A DNA stretch of 8,907 nucleotides from Elusimicrobiota bacterium (GTDB lineage: Bacteria; CAYTYR01; UBA6262; DAOVJB01), in contig DAOVJB010000037.1 in the NCBI GenBank assembly GCA_030673425.1, positions 1 to 8,907 on the forward strand, read 5' to 3'. Shown here in pieces: positions 1-7,270 of this stretch. Below the pieces are notes generated by a model that was given only the letters and a program-made list of their open reading frames with translations, was not told the DNA's origin and did no database searches. Within the stretch, counting starts at the first letter, position 1; each line of letters begins with the position of its first letter. Both the position numbers and the translations under genes were made by a program.

Positions 1-3000
1 AACAACTATCGTACCAGCATCAACATTAGCATCTACAACAGTCACTTCTTTATTAGCCATCTTATAGCTCATCTTCCACGGGAAGATTCTTAGCACGTAT
101 TCACCGGCAGGAACATGGACCAATTCAAAAGAGGCGCTTCTGTTACTTAAATTACCCAGATCACTTCTGAAGTCAACTTTTGTTTCGGCTAATTGCTGCC
201 ATCCTCCACTGGTTGGAAATATCCCTATGAAGAATCCATCTTCTTCGCCGCCTACAGGTCTCTGAATGCTACCGGTAATACTATAACCATCGGTCAACGC
301 GAAATTTACACCGGTCTTGGTTTCCCCGCTTCCAACAGAAACATTCTGAGATGTTCCTGCTAAATCTTTAGGAGGAGGACCCCAGTACTCTCCAGTAGGC
401 TCTGTAAGAGTCATTGGCGGATTAACTACATATATATCTTCACTTAATCCTTCTATCGCATATGTAGCTACTCCTGCTGTTATACGTACTACACCCATAT
501 AAGGTACAGCCCATCCCATCCAGCTCATACGCATCGGAATAGCTGTAGCATACTTTCCATCTAAACTATCAACTGAATATGTAGCACTATCCACTGTAAT
601 AGTTCCTGTAATTGCTCCTCCTGCAGTCAATCCTAAAACAACGCCTGTTAATGATTCTCCATTGGCTAAAGGTGTTCTTTCTGTTACTGTTCCAAAGGCT
701 CCTGTTGGTACTCCTAAAGGAGCGCTAGTTGATGGCTTCACATAATATTCATTAACAGTAAGGATATATTCACCAGTACCTAAACCTGTAATAGAAAATG
801 CGCCATTAGCATCAATATCAGAATAGCTGGGCTCCTGCCAGCTACCCCACCATGGTTCACGACACGTTACCCTTACATCGGCAGCAGTACTAAAGCCTGT
901 AACTGTACCCGCAATTGAACCTGCATAACCTGATAAGGTTATGTTCTGTCCCGTAACCTCTGTTTCACCTGAAGGTATCGTAACCTCCAGAGGTCGAGGA
1001 CTCATCTCATATCCGAACAGCCAGCAATCAAGATGATAGGTAGCCCCGTCAGCTAACCCGGAAATAGTATATGCTACACTCTGGTCCACCCCTTTAGGAA
1101 TTCGAACCTGTGTTCCGGTCCCATAATGACTGCTTGGTGACCAGGCATTCAGCCATAACTGAATTTCAGTTGAACTATCACCTTCCCATGCGCTGTAATT
1201 AGTGGTATCTCCTGAAATGGTAATTGTTCCTTTGATTTTAGCTCCCGCTACAAAGGTATAATCTATATCTGGTACATCCGCTGCACTTGCTACTGCAACA
1301 GTGCTAGCATATTCACCCATTTTATATTGGCCCCATATCTGGAACTTAACATTATATGTAGCATCCAATAGGCTCCTGATTGTATAAGTAGCTGTGCTTT
1401 CCCCTTCCTGCATATGAGTTCCGCCCCAGCCGAAATATTTATCATCCGTGCTGTGTGCTGAAACATCAACAAAGAACCCTCCTACAGGAGCTGCATCGCT
1501 TCCAGGTAAGGTAACCGTTCCGCTTATGGTACCAGCCTTCACCATTGTTATGTCTACGTTGCTGGTTGTTTCACCTGATACAACGCTAATATCTTCCTTT
1601 AATTCTGAACCAAATCCTTCCATCTCTGCCCGCACATTATATGTACCAGCAGGCATATGGAGTTGATAATCTTTTGTCTGTTCAGCACCAGTTGCCTGCA
1701 CATCAAAACCAGCCCAACCATGCTGTGGACTCATCGGACTCCAAGCATTAATATTTAACCATGCCCATTCATGGGTTCCCCATTGGTCAGTAAATGCATT
1801 GAATGCAGGTATTGTGATTGTTCCTGAAATTGTTCCGCCGCTTAGTAATTCAAAATTAATACCTGATTTTACTGCACCTGCTGCAACTATTACCTCCTGT
1901 TGATAATCTGCATTAGGATAGCCGCTTTCTCCGCCTTCAGTATTGACATGATAACTTCCAGGCGCTAAACCTGATATTTCATATGCCCCGGTACTGTCAG
2001 TATAACTAGATCCCCAACTTGCGGGACCTCCTGCATTTACCCTGACACCGGCAATACCAACTCCTGCTGTAGTCTTAACCGTTCCTGAAATTCCTGCAGT
2101 CTGTACTGTAATTGTTAAAGGATCATCACTGGTATCAGGACTTGTCCAGTCAGCACCGTAATTCTCCCATGAAATTCCGTCATCTTCATTCCACCAAGGT
2201 GAGTCCACTGCTACCTTAACCTTATATGTTTCGTTAGGTACAGCATTCCAGTTTCCATCACGACCTTCCCATGAAACTGTTTTAGTTACACTATTCTCAG
2301 CATCTAAATCTGTAGAGTTTATCCATTCATCCCTTGACCAGTCGTAATCTGCCTGCAGGGCATTAAATTTATCCCAGCTTAATTTATAGTCAAGTTTCGC
2401 AGATGCAGTCAAACCATCAAACCAATCCCACGTAGATAGATCAGTATCAATAGTAGTATCATCTCCTGCTGTAGCCATATATACATAAGGACCGCCATTC
2501 TCATCCCAGAAGTAACTCTCATGATTAAATGCCGCAAAGATGCCATCCTGGTTGGTATCTACAATAATCTTAATCTGAGCGCTCTTCTGCCAGTCATCAG
2601 TAGCACCTGTAATGCTAAAAGGAATACTTATCTCTGACATATCATCTGTCCCATCATTATCAGGACTGATAGTAGTCGGACTTGCTGAGAGATTTGTAAC
2701 AGTAGGCACAGGCGCCAGTTCTAAAAGTGTAAAATCTATATATTGAGTTGAGGTATCCGTATCCTGGTAACTTACCCAGTGGTCAAAAGGATAAGCATAA
2801 TAACCAGCTATGAACAGTTTAATTACATACTGATAGCTTCCAGTGGTATCCAGGTCTAATCCTGTCAACTCATAGTTATATTGCTGATCACCAGTCCCGC
2901 TGAAACTTGCCGTACTGGTAGTAGAAGCAAGTTCCACATCATTATCAGGATTCCAGTCCCCCTGGGTATCAAAAATTTTCACCGTAACATCTCCAACAGC

Positions 3001-3843
3001 AGTCCCTTGATACATCCAAGATGACCACGGGTCATATTCTGCAGGAACTGTCCCAACAGCTCCCCTTAATGTAAAAGGAGCACCCATAGCAGCAGCTCTA
3101 TATTCAAAGGAGATGGTATCATTAGTCGTATCAATATTTGTAACCCTGATCGCTGCTACGGCTCCGGCTGTAGTATCAAGTATATATCCGTATCCAACCG
3201 CAGGAGTTTCTATGCTCGTCCCTGCACCTTCTAAATTTGTTTCAGTAATAGATTCCAGTGTTGACTTTTCTCCAACACTTAATATACCATTCTGTCCTTC
3301 AATACCCATAAAGGTCGTATAACATAAATCTGTAGATACTCCTGGATCCCAGGCCTCCGCTACATCATTATCAATATCCAATCCATCACCATCCAACGTG
3401 AGTGTAGTTGCTAATACCGCAATTGTAAGCTGAACGTTTGAACTTTCATCAGGAGGCCACGCCAGAGGATCACCATGAGTAGGAGCAAGCAGTACGTTAT
3501 ATGTTCCTTCCGGAACAGGATTACCCTGATAATCACCGCCACGCCAGTATATCGTGGTTTGACCTAGATCAAGGCTTTGCAGGCCTAGATTATAATCGTC
3601 ACCGTGATCCCAAGCTCCGACTGTACCGGCATCTGTTCTATCTAACACAATACATTGATCAGCAATAGCACCTTCACTAACAATATCAAACTGAAATACT
3701 CCAGTTGCACCATCTGCAAAAGTGGCAGAAGTCTCGCCGTTTACCAGAACAGTAGTAACGGCCGCCTCTGCCATGTTGACTAAACCCATTGAGAGCAAAC
3801 TAATTAATCCGAACAGCATAACTTTTTTTATCCTGTTACACAT
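1..3843 (-). CDS. Giant secreted multi-domain repeat protein (FlgD/Ig-like plus carboxypeptidase-regulatory-like repeats), 3' end outside window
   Basis: I read 1281 codons in this frame from 3843 to the left edge and found no stop, so the gene is 3'-partial. The ATG at 3843 is chosen because AGGAGG (3852-3857) lies 8 bases upstream; the in-frame ATG at 3849 is only 2 bases from it. Residues 1-28 form a signal peptide: basic MCNRIKK, a hydrophobic core, then cleavage near AEA/A. Residues about 30-140 end in a FlgD/Ig-like strand pair (YWRGGDYQGNPVPEGTY), and an Asp-rich LDGDGLDIDND follows near 147. A second FlgD/Ig-like region spans about 380-550 (ISPDNDGTDD, later WEGRDGNWNAVPNETY). From about 580 at least seven beta-sandwich repeats of 85-110 residues begin with GxIxGTI/V (near 582, 667, 772, 868, 976, 1077, 1188). 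The first is a clear carboxypeptidase-regulatory-like domain (TDSTGAYEISGLAPGSYHV). No enzymatic motif was seen. It is likely a secreted or surface stalk. The c-di-GMP riboswitch leader suggests an adhesive or matrix role, which is inference. Confidence 0.9.
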   Translation of the reverse strand, partial: MCNRIKKVMLFGLISLLSMGLVNMAEAAVTTVLVNGETSATFADGATGVFQFDIVSEGAIADQCIVLDRTDAGTVGAWDHGDDYNLGLQSLDLGQTTIYWRGGDYQGNPVPEGTYNVLLAPTHGDPLAWPPDESSNVQLTIAVLATTLTLDGDGLDIDNDVAEAWDPGVSTDLCYTTFMGIEGQNGILSVGEKSTLESITETNLEGAGTSIETPAVGYGYILDTTAGAVAAIRVTNIDTTNDTISFEYRAAAMGAPFTLRGAVGTVPAEYDPWSSWMYQGTAVGDVTVKIFDTQGDWNPDNDVELASTTSTASFSGTGDQQYNYELTGLDLDTTGSYQYVIKLFIAGYYAYPFDHWVSYQDTDTSTQYIDFTLLELAPVPTVTNLSASPTTISPDNDGTDDMSEISIPFSITGATDDWQKSAQIKIIVDTNQDGIFAAFNHESYFWDENGGPYVYMATAGDDTTIDTDLSTWDWFDGLTASAKLDYKLSWDKFNALQADYDWSRDEWINSTDLDAENSVTKTVSWEGRDGNWNAVPNETYKVKVAVDSPWWNEDDGISWENYGADWTSPDTSDDPLTITVQTAGISGTVKTTAGVGIAGVRVNAGGPASWGSSYTDSTGAYEISGLAPGSYHVNTEGGESGYPNADYQQEVIVAAGAVKSGINFELLSGGTISGTITIPAFNAFTDQWGTHEWAWLNINAWSPMSPQHGWAGFDVQATGAEQTKDYQLHMPAGTYNVRAEMEGFGSELKEDISVVSGETTSNVDITMVKAGTISGTVTLPGSDAAPVGGFFVDVSAHSTDDKYFGWGGTHMQEGESTATYTIRSLLDATYNVKFQIWGQYKMGEYASTVAVASAADVPDIDYTFVAGAKIKGTITISGDTTNYSAWEGDSSTEIQLWLNAWSPSSHYGTGTQVRIPKGVDQSVAYTISGLADGATYHLDCWLFGYEMSPRPLEVTIPSGETEVTGQNITLSGYAGSIAGTVTGFSTAADVRVTCREPWWGSWQEPSYSDIDANGAFSITGLGTGEYILTVNEYYVKPSTSAPLGVPTGAFGTVTERTPLANGESLTGVVLGLTAGGAITGTITVDSATYSVDSLDGKYATAIPMRMSWMGWAVPYMGVVRITAGVATYAIEGLSEDIYVVNPPMTLTEPTGEYWGPPPKDLAGTSQNVSVGSGETKTGVNFALTDGYSITGSIQRPVGGEEDGFFIGIFPTSGGWQQLAETKVDFRSDLGNLSNRSASFELVHVPAGEYVLRIFPWKMSYKMANKEVTVVDANVDAGTIVV

Positions 3844-3926
3844 AACCATTTCCTCCTTTTTTGATTAAAATTTTTTCTAACTTATCCTCCTTAAATAGCA
3901 TATATATCAAATACTCCTAATAAATT

Positions 3927-3955
3927 ATTTTATTCTTATCTGTAAACTTTGTCAA
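3927..3955 (-). promoter_or_regulatory. Second sigma70-like promoter, downstream of the riboswitch terminator
   Basis: TTGACA at 3955-3950, a 17-base spacer, then TAAAAT at 3932-3927. This is a perfect -35, optimal spacing and a 5/6 match at -10. Transcription would start around 3920, about 75 bases before the start codon of the large gene. It lies after the riboswitch terminator, so its transcripts would lack the c-di-GMP aptamer. The -35 falls inside a possible 16-codon reading frame (3917-3967), so the two interpretations compete. The region is AT-rich, which raises the chance of a fortuitous -10. Confidence 0.5.
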
Positions 3956-3986
3956 GAATTTTTTCATTCTTTCCTCTTTATTCCAT

Positions 3987-4025
3987 AAAAATTGCCGGGA
4001 TTTGCGCTCTTGGCAAACCTCGGCA
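3987..4025 (-). terminator. Intrinsic terminator forming the riboswitch expression platform
   Basis: The RNA hairpin pairs TGCCG (4025-4021) with CGGCA (3997-3993), GG (4019-4018) with CC (3999-3998), and TTTGC (4017-4013) with GCAAA (4005-4001). A4020 and T4000 are single-base bulges and the loop has 7 bases. An A and five T residues follow directly (3992-3987). That makes about 12 base pairs plus a U-tract, a normal Rho-independent terminator, placed between the c-di-GMP aptamer and the large gene. Its 5' arm (4022-4012) is also fully complementary to the aptamer strand at 4113-4103, so the terminator and that alternative pairing exclude each other. Confidence 0.8.
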
Positions 4026-4037
4026 TAGATTCTCTTT

Positions 4038-4122
4038 CTACTTCGGCAACCCAGCCCCCCGACCTTGCGTCGGGACTGTTGGCTTTGCGTCCCCCGATTA
4101 CTCGAGGTTTGCCTTTATCGGT
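4038..4122 (-). ncRNA. Cyclic-di-GMP class I riboswitch (GEMM-I) aptamer
   Basis: Read on the minus strand, the segment has the conserved GEMM-I blocks in order. GGCAAACC (4113-4106) comes first. A P2-type hairpin follows, with CCTCGA paired to TCGGGG and closed by a GNRA tetraloop GTAA (4101-4098). Next is GACGCAAAGCC (4091-4081), then a second hairpin with CCCGAC (4074-4069) and GTCGGG (4063-4058), and finally GGGTTGCCGAA (4052-4042). By hand alignment to Vibrio cholerae Vc2 recalled from memory, the ligand-contacting G, A and C (G20, A47, C92) are kept. The RNA sits about 20 bases after a predicted transcription start and is followed by a terminator and the large secreted-protein gene, the normal place for a cis-acting switch. 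The exact ends are approximate. An Infernal search with the Rfam c-di-GMP-I model would settle it. Confidence 0.93.
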
Positions 4123-4149
4123 ATTCTTATTCTTTTGTTCCCTAATATA

Positions 4150-4177
4150 ACTATACCACCACTTACGGTGTTGTCAA
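4150..4177 (-). promoter_or_regulatory. Sigma70-type promoter for the riboswitch leader and large gene
   Basis: TTGACA at 4177-4172, a 16-base spacer, TATAGT at 4155-4150. The predicted start is near 4143, which places the aptamer at the very beginning of the transcript. The -35 begins 18 bases beyond the tolR stop, and no terminator hairpin is visible between them. The spacer contains a short inverted repeat, CACC-GTAAGT-GGTG (4170-4157), which could be an operator or chance. Confidence 0.75.
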
Positions 4178-4195
4178 GGGGGGTATAAAAAATAT

Positions 4196-4597
4196 CTATC
4201 TTTTGACTTCTGTTGCAATAGCGAGCTTCTCTGCTCCGGCTAATTTTGCCTTGTCCATTATCTCTACAACCGTCCCGTGCAACACTCTTTTGTCTGCTTT
4301 AATAATCAATACTTTGTCCTTCCTGTCGAGAAAAACATTTTTCAACTCCGGCAGGAGATCCTTCATCGCTATTCTTTTCTCGTTCAGGAATATCTTCTTG
4401 TCTTTGCTTACGGTTAATATCAACTGTCTTTCTAACTGGGCTTGGGAGGTTATTGCTTCAGGCAGCTTAATCTTAATTCCGGGCTGTATGATAAAAGAAG
4501 AGGAAAGCATAAAAAATATTAACAGCAGAAATACCACATCAGCCATCGGCGCGGCATCAGAACGAATAAAAGGATGCGAACGTCTCTTAAATTTCAT
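4196..4597 (-). CDS. tolR: TolR/ExbD-family proton-channel subunit
   Basis: Inner-membrane partner of TolQ that uses the proton motive force to drive the Tol-Pal envelope machine. The 133-residue product has a basic cytoplasmic start and one membrane helix (about 18-34) with the family motif PMADVVFLLLIFFM. Asp20 is the expected proton-carrying residue. The periplasmic part ends in the usual IIKADK...GTVVEIMDKAKLAGAEKLAIAT-type fold (about 98-129). The length is close to that of E. coli TolR. The ATG at 4597 is preferred because GAGAGG (4606-4611) lies 8 bases upstream. A GTG at 4606 would add three residues but uses part of that ribosome binding site. The gene overlaps the end of tolQ by 11 bases, so translational coupling is likely. 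ExbD rather than TolR cannot be ruled out by sequence alone, but the tolB/pal neighbourhood favours Tol. Confidence 0.93.
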   Translation of the reverse strand: MKFKRRSHPFIRSDAAPMADVVFLLLIFFMLSSSFIIQPGIKIKLPEAITSQAQLERQLILTVSKDKKIFLNEKRIAMKDLLPELKNVFLDRKDKVLIIKADKRVLHGTVVEIMDKAKLAGAEKLAIATEVKR

Positions 4598-5234
4598 CTT
4601 TATCACCTCTCTTGGAGAGGAAGTATACTAATTCCGTGGAACTCTTCTCTATCTGCAGGATAAAACGGTCTACCCTGTGGCTAAGGTAATTATAAAAGAC
4701 TAAAGCCGGAATAGCAATAAGTAAACCTGTAGCGGTTGTGGTTAACGCTTCCGCTATTCCGTTTGCAACAATACTGGGTGATGAAACACCCACCAGAGCA
4801 ATAGCATTAAAAGCACGAATCATCCCAAATACTGTTCCTGTAAAACCCAACAGCGTTGCAATACTACCAATGGTATGAAGTACAGGCAGATACTCCTCAA
4901 GACGTGGAACTTCACTTAACCCAGCGGTCTGCATTACTTCTTCCATGGCTAATCTTCCGTTGGCTTTCTCCTTCAGACCCTCTCCGAGTATATGGGCTAC
5001 AGGACCAGGAGTAGAATCACAGTGAGAGATTGCTGATTTTATCTTGCCTTCCCTGGAAAATTTTATTATCTTTTGCATAAGATTCTCTACATCTGTTTTG
5101 GCTTTATGAAAAGCCCACAGTCTATTTAGAATAACAGCTACTGAGACAACCGAACACAAAAGCAATGGATACATCATTATCCCGCCCTTTTGAAAATACT
5201 GAAACAGTATACTCTTTGATAAAAATCCTAACAT
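4587..5234 (-). CDS. tolQ: TolQ/ExbB/MotA-family proton channel protein
   Basis: Channel-forming inner-membrane subunit that works with TolR to energise the trans-envelope Tol complex. The 215-residue product has the family's three membrane helices, near residues 20-39, 115-138 and 162-184. They are separated by a large cytoplasmic loop (about 42-112). The third-helix signature AEALTTTATGLLIAIPALVF (162-180 region) and the second-helix stretch GFTGTVFGMI (130-139) are clear. By alignment, Thr134 and Thr167 correspond to the pore threonines T145 and T178 of E. coli TolQ. GGAGG (5240-5244) lies 5 bases before the ATG. The gene follows tolB by 49 bases and overlaps tolR. ExbB is the alternative name; the context supports TolQ. 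Confidence 0.94.
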   Translation of the reverse strand: MLGFLSKSILFQYFQKGGIMMYPLLLCSVVSVAVILNRLWAFHKAKTDVENLMQKIIKFSREGKIKSAISHCDSTPGPVAHILGEGLKEKANGRLAMEEVMQTAGLSEVPRLEEYLPVLHTIGSIATLLGFTGTVFGMIRAFNAIALVGVSSPSIVANGIAEALTTTATGLLIAIPALVFYNYLSHRVDRFILQIEKSSTELVYFLSKRGDKDEI

Positions 5235-5283
5235 TTCTACCTCCTTTATTATTTAAATATATCCTTTATAATATATACCCCGC

Positions 5284-6582
5284 TTATGGTCCCCATGAAG
5301 GTGTGCAGCAATCACCCTGTAAAATCGAGCCTAATTCCTCCGGGAATAATTTTCTCTGATTGGAACCGTCAGATTTCATAATGTATAGTTCTCTCTTACC
5401 GCTTCTTGTAGAACTAAAAACGATATACTGCCCGTCAGGCGAAAATGACGGATTCTCGTTACTGCCTGCATCATGGGTTAATTTCTTTACATCAGTTCCG
5501 TCAGGTAACATAGTGTAAATATCAAATTTGCCAGAAAACCTTGAAACATAGACTATCTTGCCCCCCCTCGGACTCCAGCAACTGGAATCATTGTAGCTCC
5601 CATGGTAGGTTAAGCGTCTCAGGTTGGTACCTTCTCTATCCATGGTATATATCTGGGGAGTTCCGGCCCGACCGGATGTAAAAGTTATCTCCCTGCCGTT
5701 AGGCGCCCAGCACGCGGATATATCAGCAGCCCGGCTGTAAGTCAGACGACGGATAACTTTGCCGTTTGATTTAAGCAAGTAAACCTCAGGATTGCCATCT
5801 TTACTTAGTGTTATCACAATATACCTGCCGTCAGGAGAATAATCGCCGCTGACATTTAAACCCTGGAACTTAGCAAGCGGCTTGGCGGTAAATTTTTTCA
5901 GATCAAAAATATATAAGTCGGGATTTCTCCTCTTGTAGGAAGTATAAATAATCTTCTCACCGTCTTGCGACCATCTCGGCAATAGATTAATTGATCTGTC
6001 ATTGGTTAACCTTTGAAGATTATATCCGTCATAATCGGTTATAAAAACCTCCTTATTTCCTCTAATTTCAGAAACGAAAGCAATCTTAGTATGAGCAATA
6101 CCCTTTGTTCCCATAAAGCTGTAAACTATTTCATCGCTGACTTCATGTACAAGGTAGCGCAGATATTTCTTGTCTGTTTTGAATCTTTTGCCCATAATCC
6201 TCTGAGCTTTTGTTACATCAAAAACATGGCATTCTATAGTTAACTTTTCATCTTCCTGTTTATATGTGCCCTTAAGAATAGCATCTATACCTAAACTTTC
6301 CAAAGCTTTATAATCTTTACCATGATAGGTTGTGCCCTGTTTTATAATAAATATCCCTGAGAAGTTCAGGTCGTTCCTTACTATATCCGTGATTTTTCTT
6401 GAAAGATTATCACTGTCAGCCGAAGCCCGCTCGCTTACAAAATCGGGTACAAAAATAGTTATTTTCTTAGCAAGTTTAGATACATCCAAATAAACATCCG
6501 CCGCATATGTATCTTTTAGAGAAACAAAAAACATAAGCAACATTATTAATATATATATTGTATAAGTTATTACTCTTTTCAT
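5284..6582 (-). CDS. tolB: TolB, periplasmic beta-propeller of the Tol-Pal system
   Basis: Periplasmic protein that bridges Pal and the inner-membrane Tol complex. The 432-residue product is almost exactly the E. coli TolB length. Residues 1-27 are a signal peptide (basic MKR, long hydrophobic core, cleavage near TYA/A). An N-terminal alpha/beta domain follows (about 30-155, including FVPDF and GIDAILKGTY). Then come six TolB/WD40-like blades with repeated W/FSPDG-type turns: RWSQDGEKI, DYSPDGRYI, CWAPNGREI, CWSPRGGKI, SFSPDGQYI, and a last strand ending PSWGP. The ATG at 6582 has a modest AGGG (6590-6593) 7 bases upstream. It starts 20 bases after the tonB/tolA-like stop, so the two are likely co-transcribed. 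Confidence 0.96.
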   Translation of the reverse strand: MKRVITYTIYILIMLLMFFVSLKDTYAADVYLDVSKLAKKITIFVPDFVSERASADSDNLSRKITDIVRNDLNFSGIFIIKQGTTYHGKDYKALESLGIDAILKGTYKQEDEKLTIECHVFDVTKAQRIMGKRFKTDKKYLRYLVHEVSDEIVYSFMGTKGIAHTKIAFVSEIRGNKEVFITDYDGYNLQRLTNDRSINLLPRWSQDGEKIIYTSYKRRNPDLYIFDLKKFTAKPLAKFQGLNVSGDYSPDGRYIVITLSKDGNPEVYLLKSNGKVIRRLTYSRAADISACWAPNGREITFTSGRAGTPQIYTMDREGTNLRRLTYHGSYNDSSCWSPRGGKIVYVSRFSGKFDIYTMLPDGTDVKKLTHDAGSNENPSFSPDGQYIVFSSTRSGKRELYIMKSDGSNQRKLFPEELGSILQGDCCTPSWGP

Positions 6583-6602
6583 TATATATCCCTATATATC
6601 CC

Positions 6603-7238
6603 TTAGAATTCAAATTCTTCTATCTTAAACGTGAGATGTACTCCCAGGTAATTCTCGTTAAAACCTACGGGCAGAGGAGGAAAAGGTTCGGATTGAACTA
6701 TTGCCCTTAATGCCGAACGGTCCAGAAAAGAAATTCCTGATGTTTTTTCTACAGATATATCCTTTACTTTTCCGTTTCTTAAAATCTTAAAAAATATCAC
6801 CACTTGTGCCTGACCTGTCCCTTTTTGAGGATGCCAGTTTCTATTGATCTTGATTCGTATTATATCTAAATAATAATTGAAAGGAAATCTTTCTACTTTT
6901 ATTTCTACTGAAGAAGGCAAGGTTTTAGAACTTGCCGAAGGTTCTTTTTTTAGTTTCCTGGGTGTTCTTTTCAGTTTTTCGCTTAAGCTCTTGGATGCCT
7001 TCTGAATTCTCTTAAAAATCTTTTGACGTTTTAACGGGACCTCTTTTTTAATCTGCGGTTTTTTTATTGTCTTTGGTACCACTTCTTTAATCTTCTCAGG
7101 TTGTATATTTACCAATTCCACCGGGGATACAGACCATTGAACTACCCTGCGGCGAAAAAAAATATCCCATGCCCCCAAGCTGAAAATAATAACATGGATA
7201 AAAAGAGATATCAATAAAGTTTTTTTTAATGTTATCAT
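6603..7238 (-). CDS. TonB/TolA-like energy transducer with C-terminal TonB domain
   Basis: Probable TolA-equivalent that carries energy from TolQR to TolB/Pal across the periplasm. Counting from the ATG at 7238 the product has 211 residues. One membrane helix spans about 7-26 and contains Ser11-x3-His15, matching the S-x3-H motif that TonB and TolA use to contact their proton channels. A strongly basic, Lys/Pro-containing linker covers about 48-100. The C-terminal TonB-type domain runs about 118-211 (YYLDIIRIKINRNWHP, then VIFFKILRNGKVKDISVEKT and ALRAIVQSEPFPPLP). It lacks the long helical domain II of E. coli TolA and is half its length. The start is uncertain: GTGAGG (7242-7247) is only 3 bases before the ATG, and an in-frame GTG at 7247 would add three residues. 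The position directly before tolB argues for a Tol role, not siderophore import. Confidence 0.88.
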   Translation of the reverse strand: MITLKKTLLISLFIHVIIFSLGAWDIFFRRRVVQWSVSPVELVNIQPEKIKEVVPKTIKKPQIKKEVPLKRQKIFKRIQKASKSLSEKLKRTPRKLKKEPSASSKTLPSSVEIKVERFPFNYYLDIIRIKINRNWHPQKGTGQAQVVIFFKILRNGKVKDISVEKTSGISFLDRSALRAIVQSEPFPPLPVGFNENYLGVHLTFKIEEFEF

Positions 7239-7270
7239 TAGCCTCACTACATTTGCCCGATATAAAATAG

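Noticed and set aside
1290-1666. Short open frames on both strands inside the large gene
   Set aside because: They lie in other frames of the 1281-codon reading frame, which carries a signal peptide and recognisable domains.
1-2100. The GxIxGTI/V units as a DNA tandem repeat or CRISPR-like array
   Set aside because: The units are 85-110 residues long and similar only as protein. The DNA has diverged and there is no regular short-repeat spacing.
3949-4188. A 79-codon plus-strand open frame across the leader
   Set aside because: It is antisense to the riboswitch, the terminator and both promoters. Its composition is explained by the structured RNA, and it has no family resemblance.
4196-4606. 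GTG at 4606 as the tolR start
   Set aside because: It would start within the GAGAGG ribosome binding site that is well placed for the ATG at 4597. It adds only three residues and remains a formal alternative.
4203-4631. A 142-codon plus-strand open frame
   Set aside because: It is the antisense shadow of tolR, which has clear family motifs, a ribosome binding site and operon context on the minus strand.
5235-5283. AT-rich gap between tolB and tolQ as a separate promoter
   Set aside because: I see TATAAT-like strings but no -35 at suitable spacing. Low-complexity AT sequence explains them.
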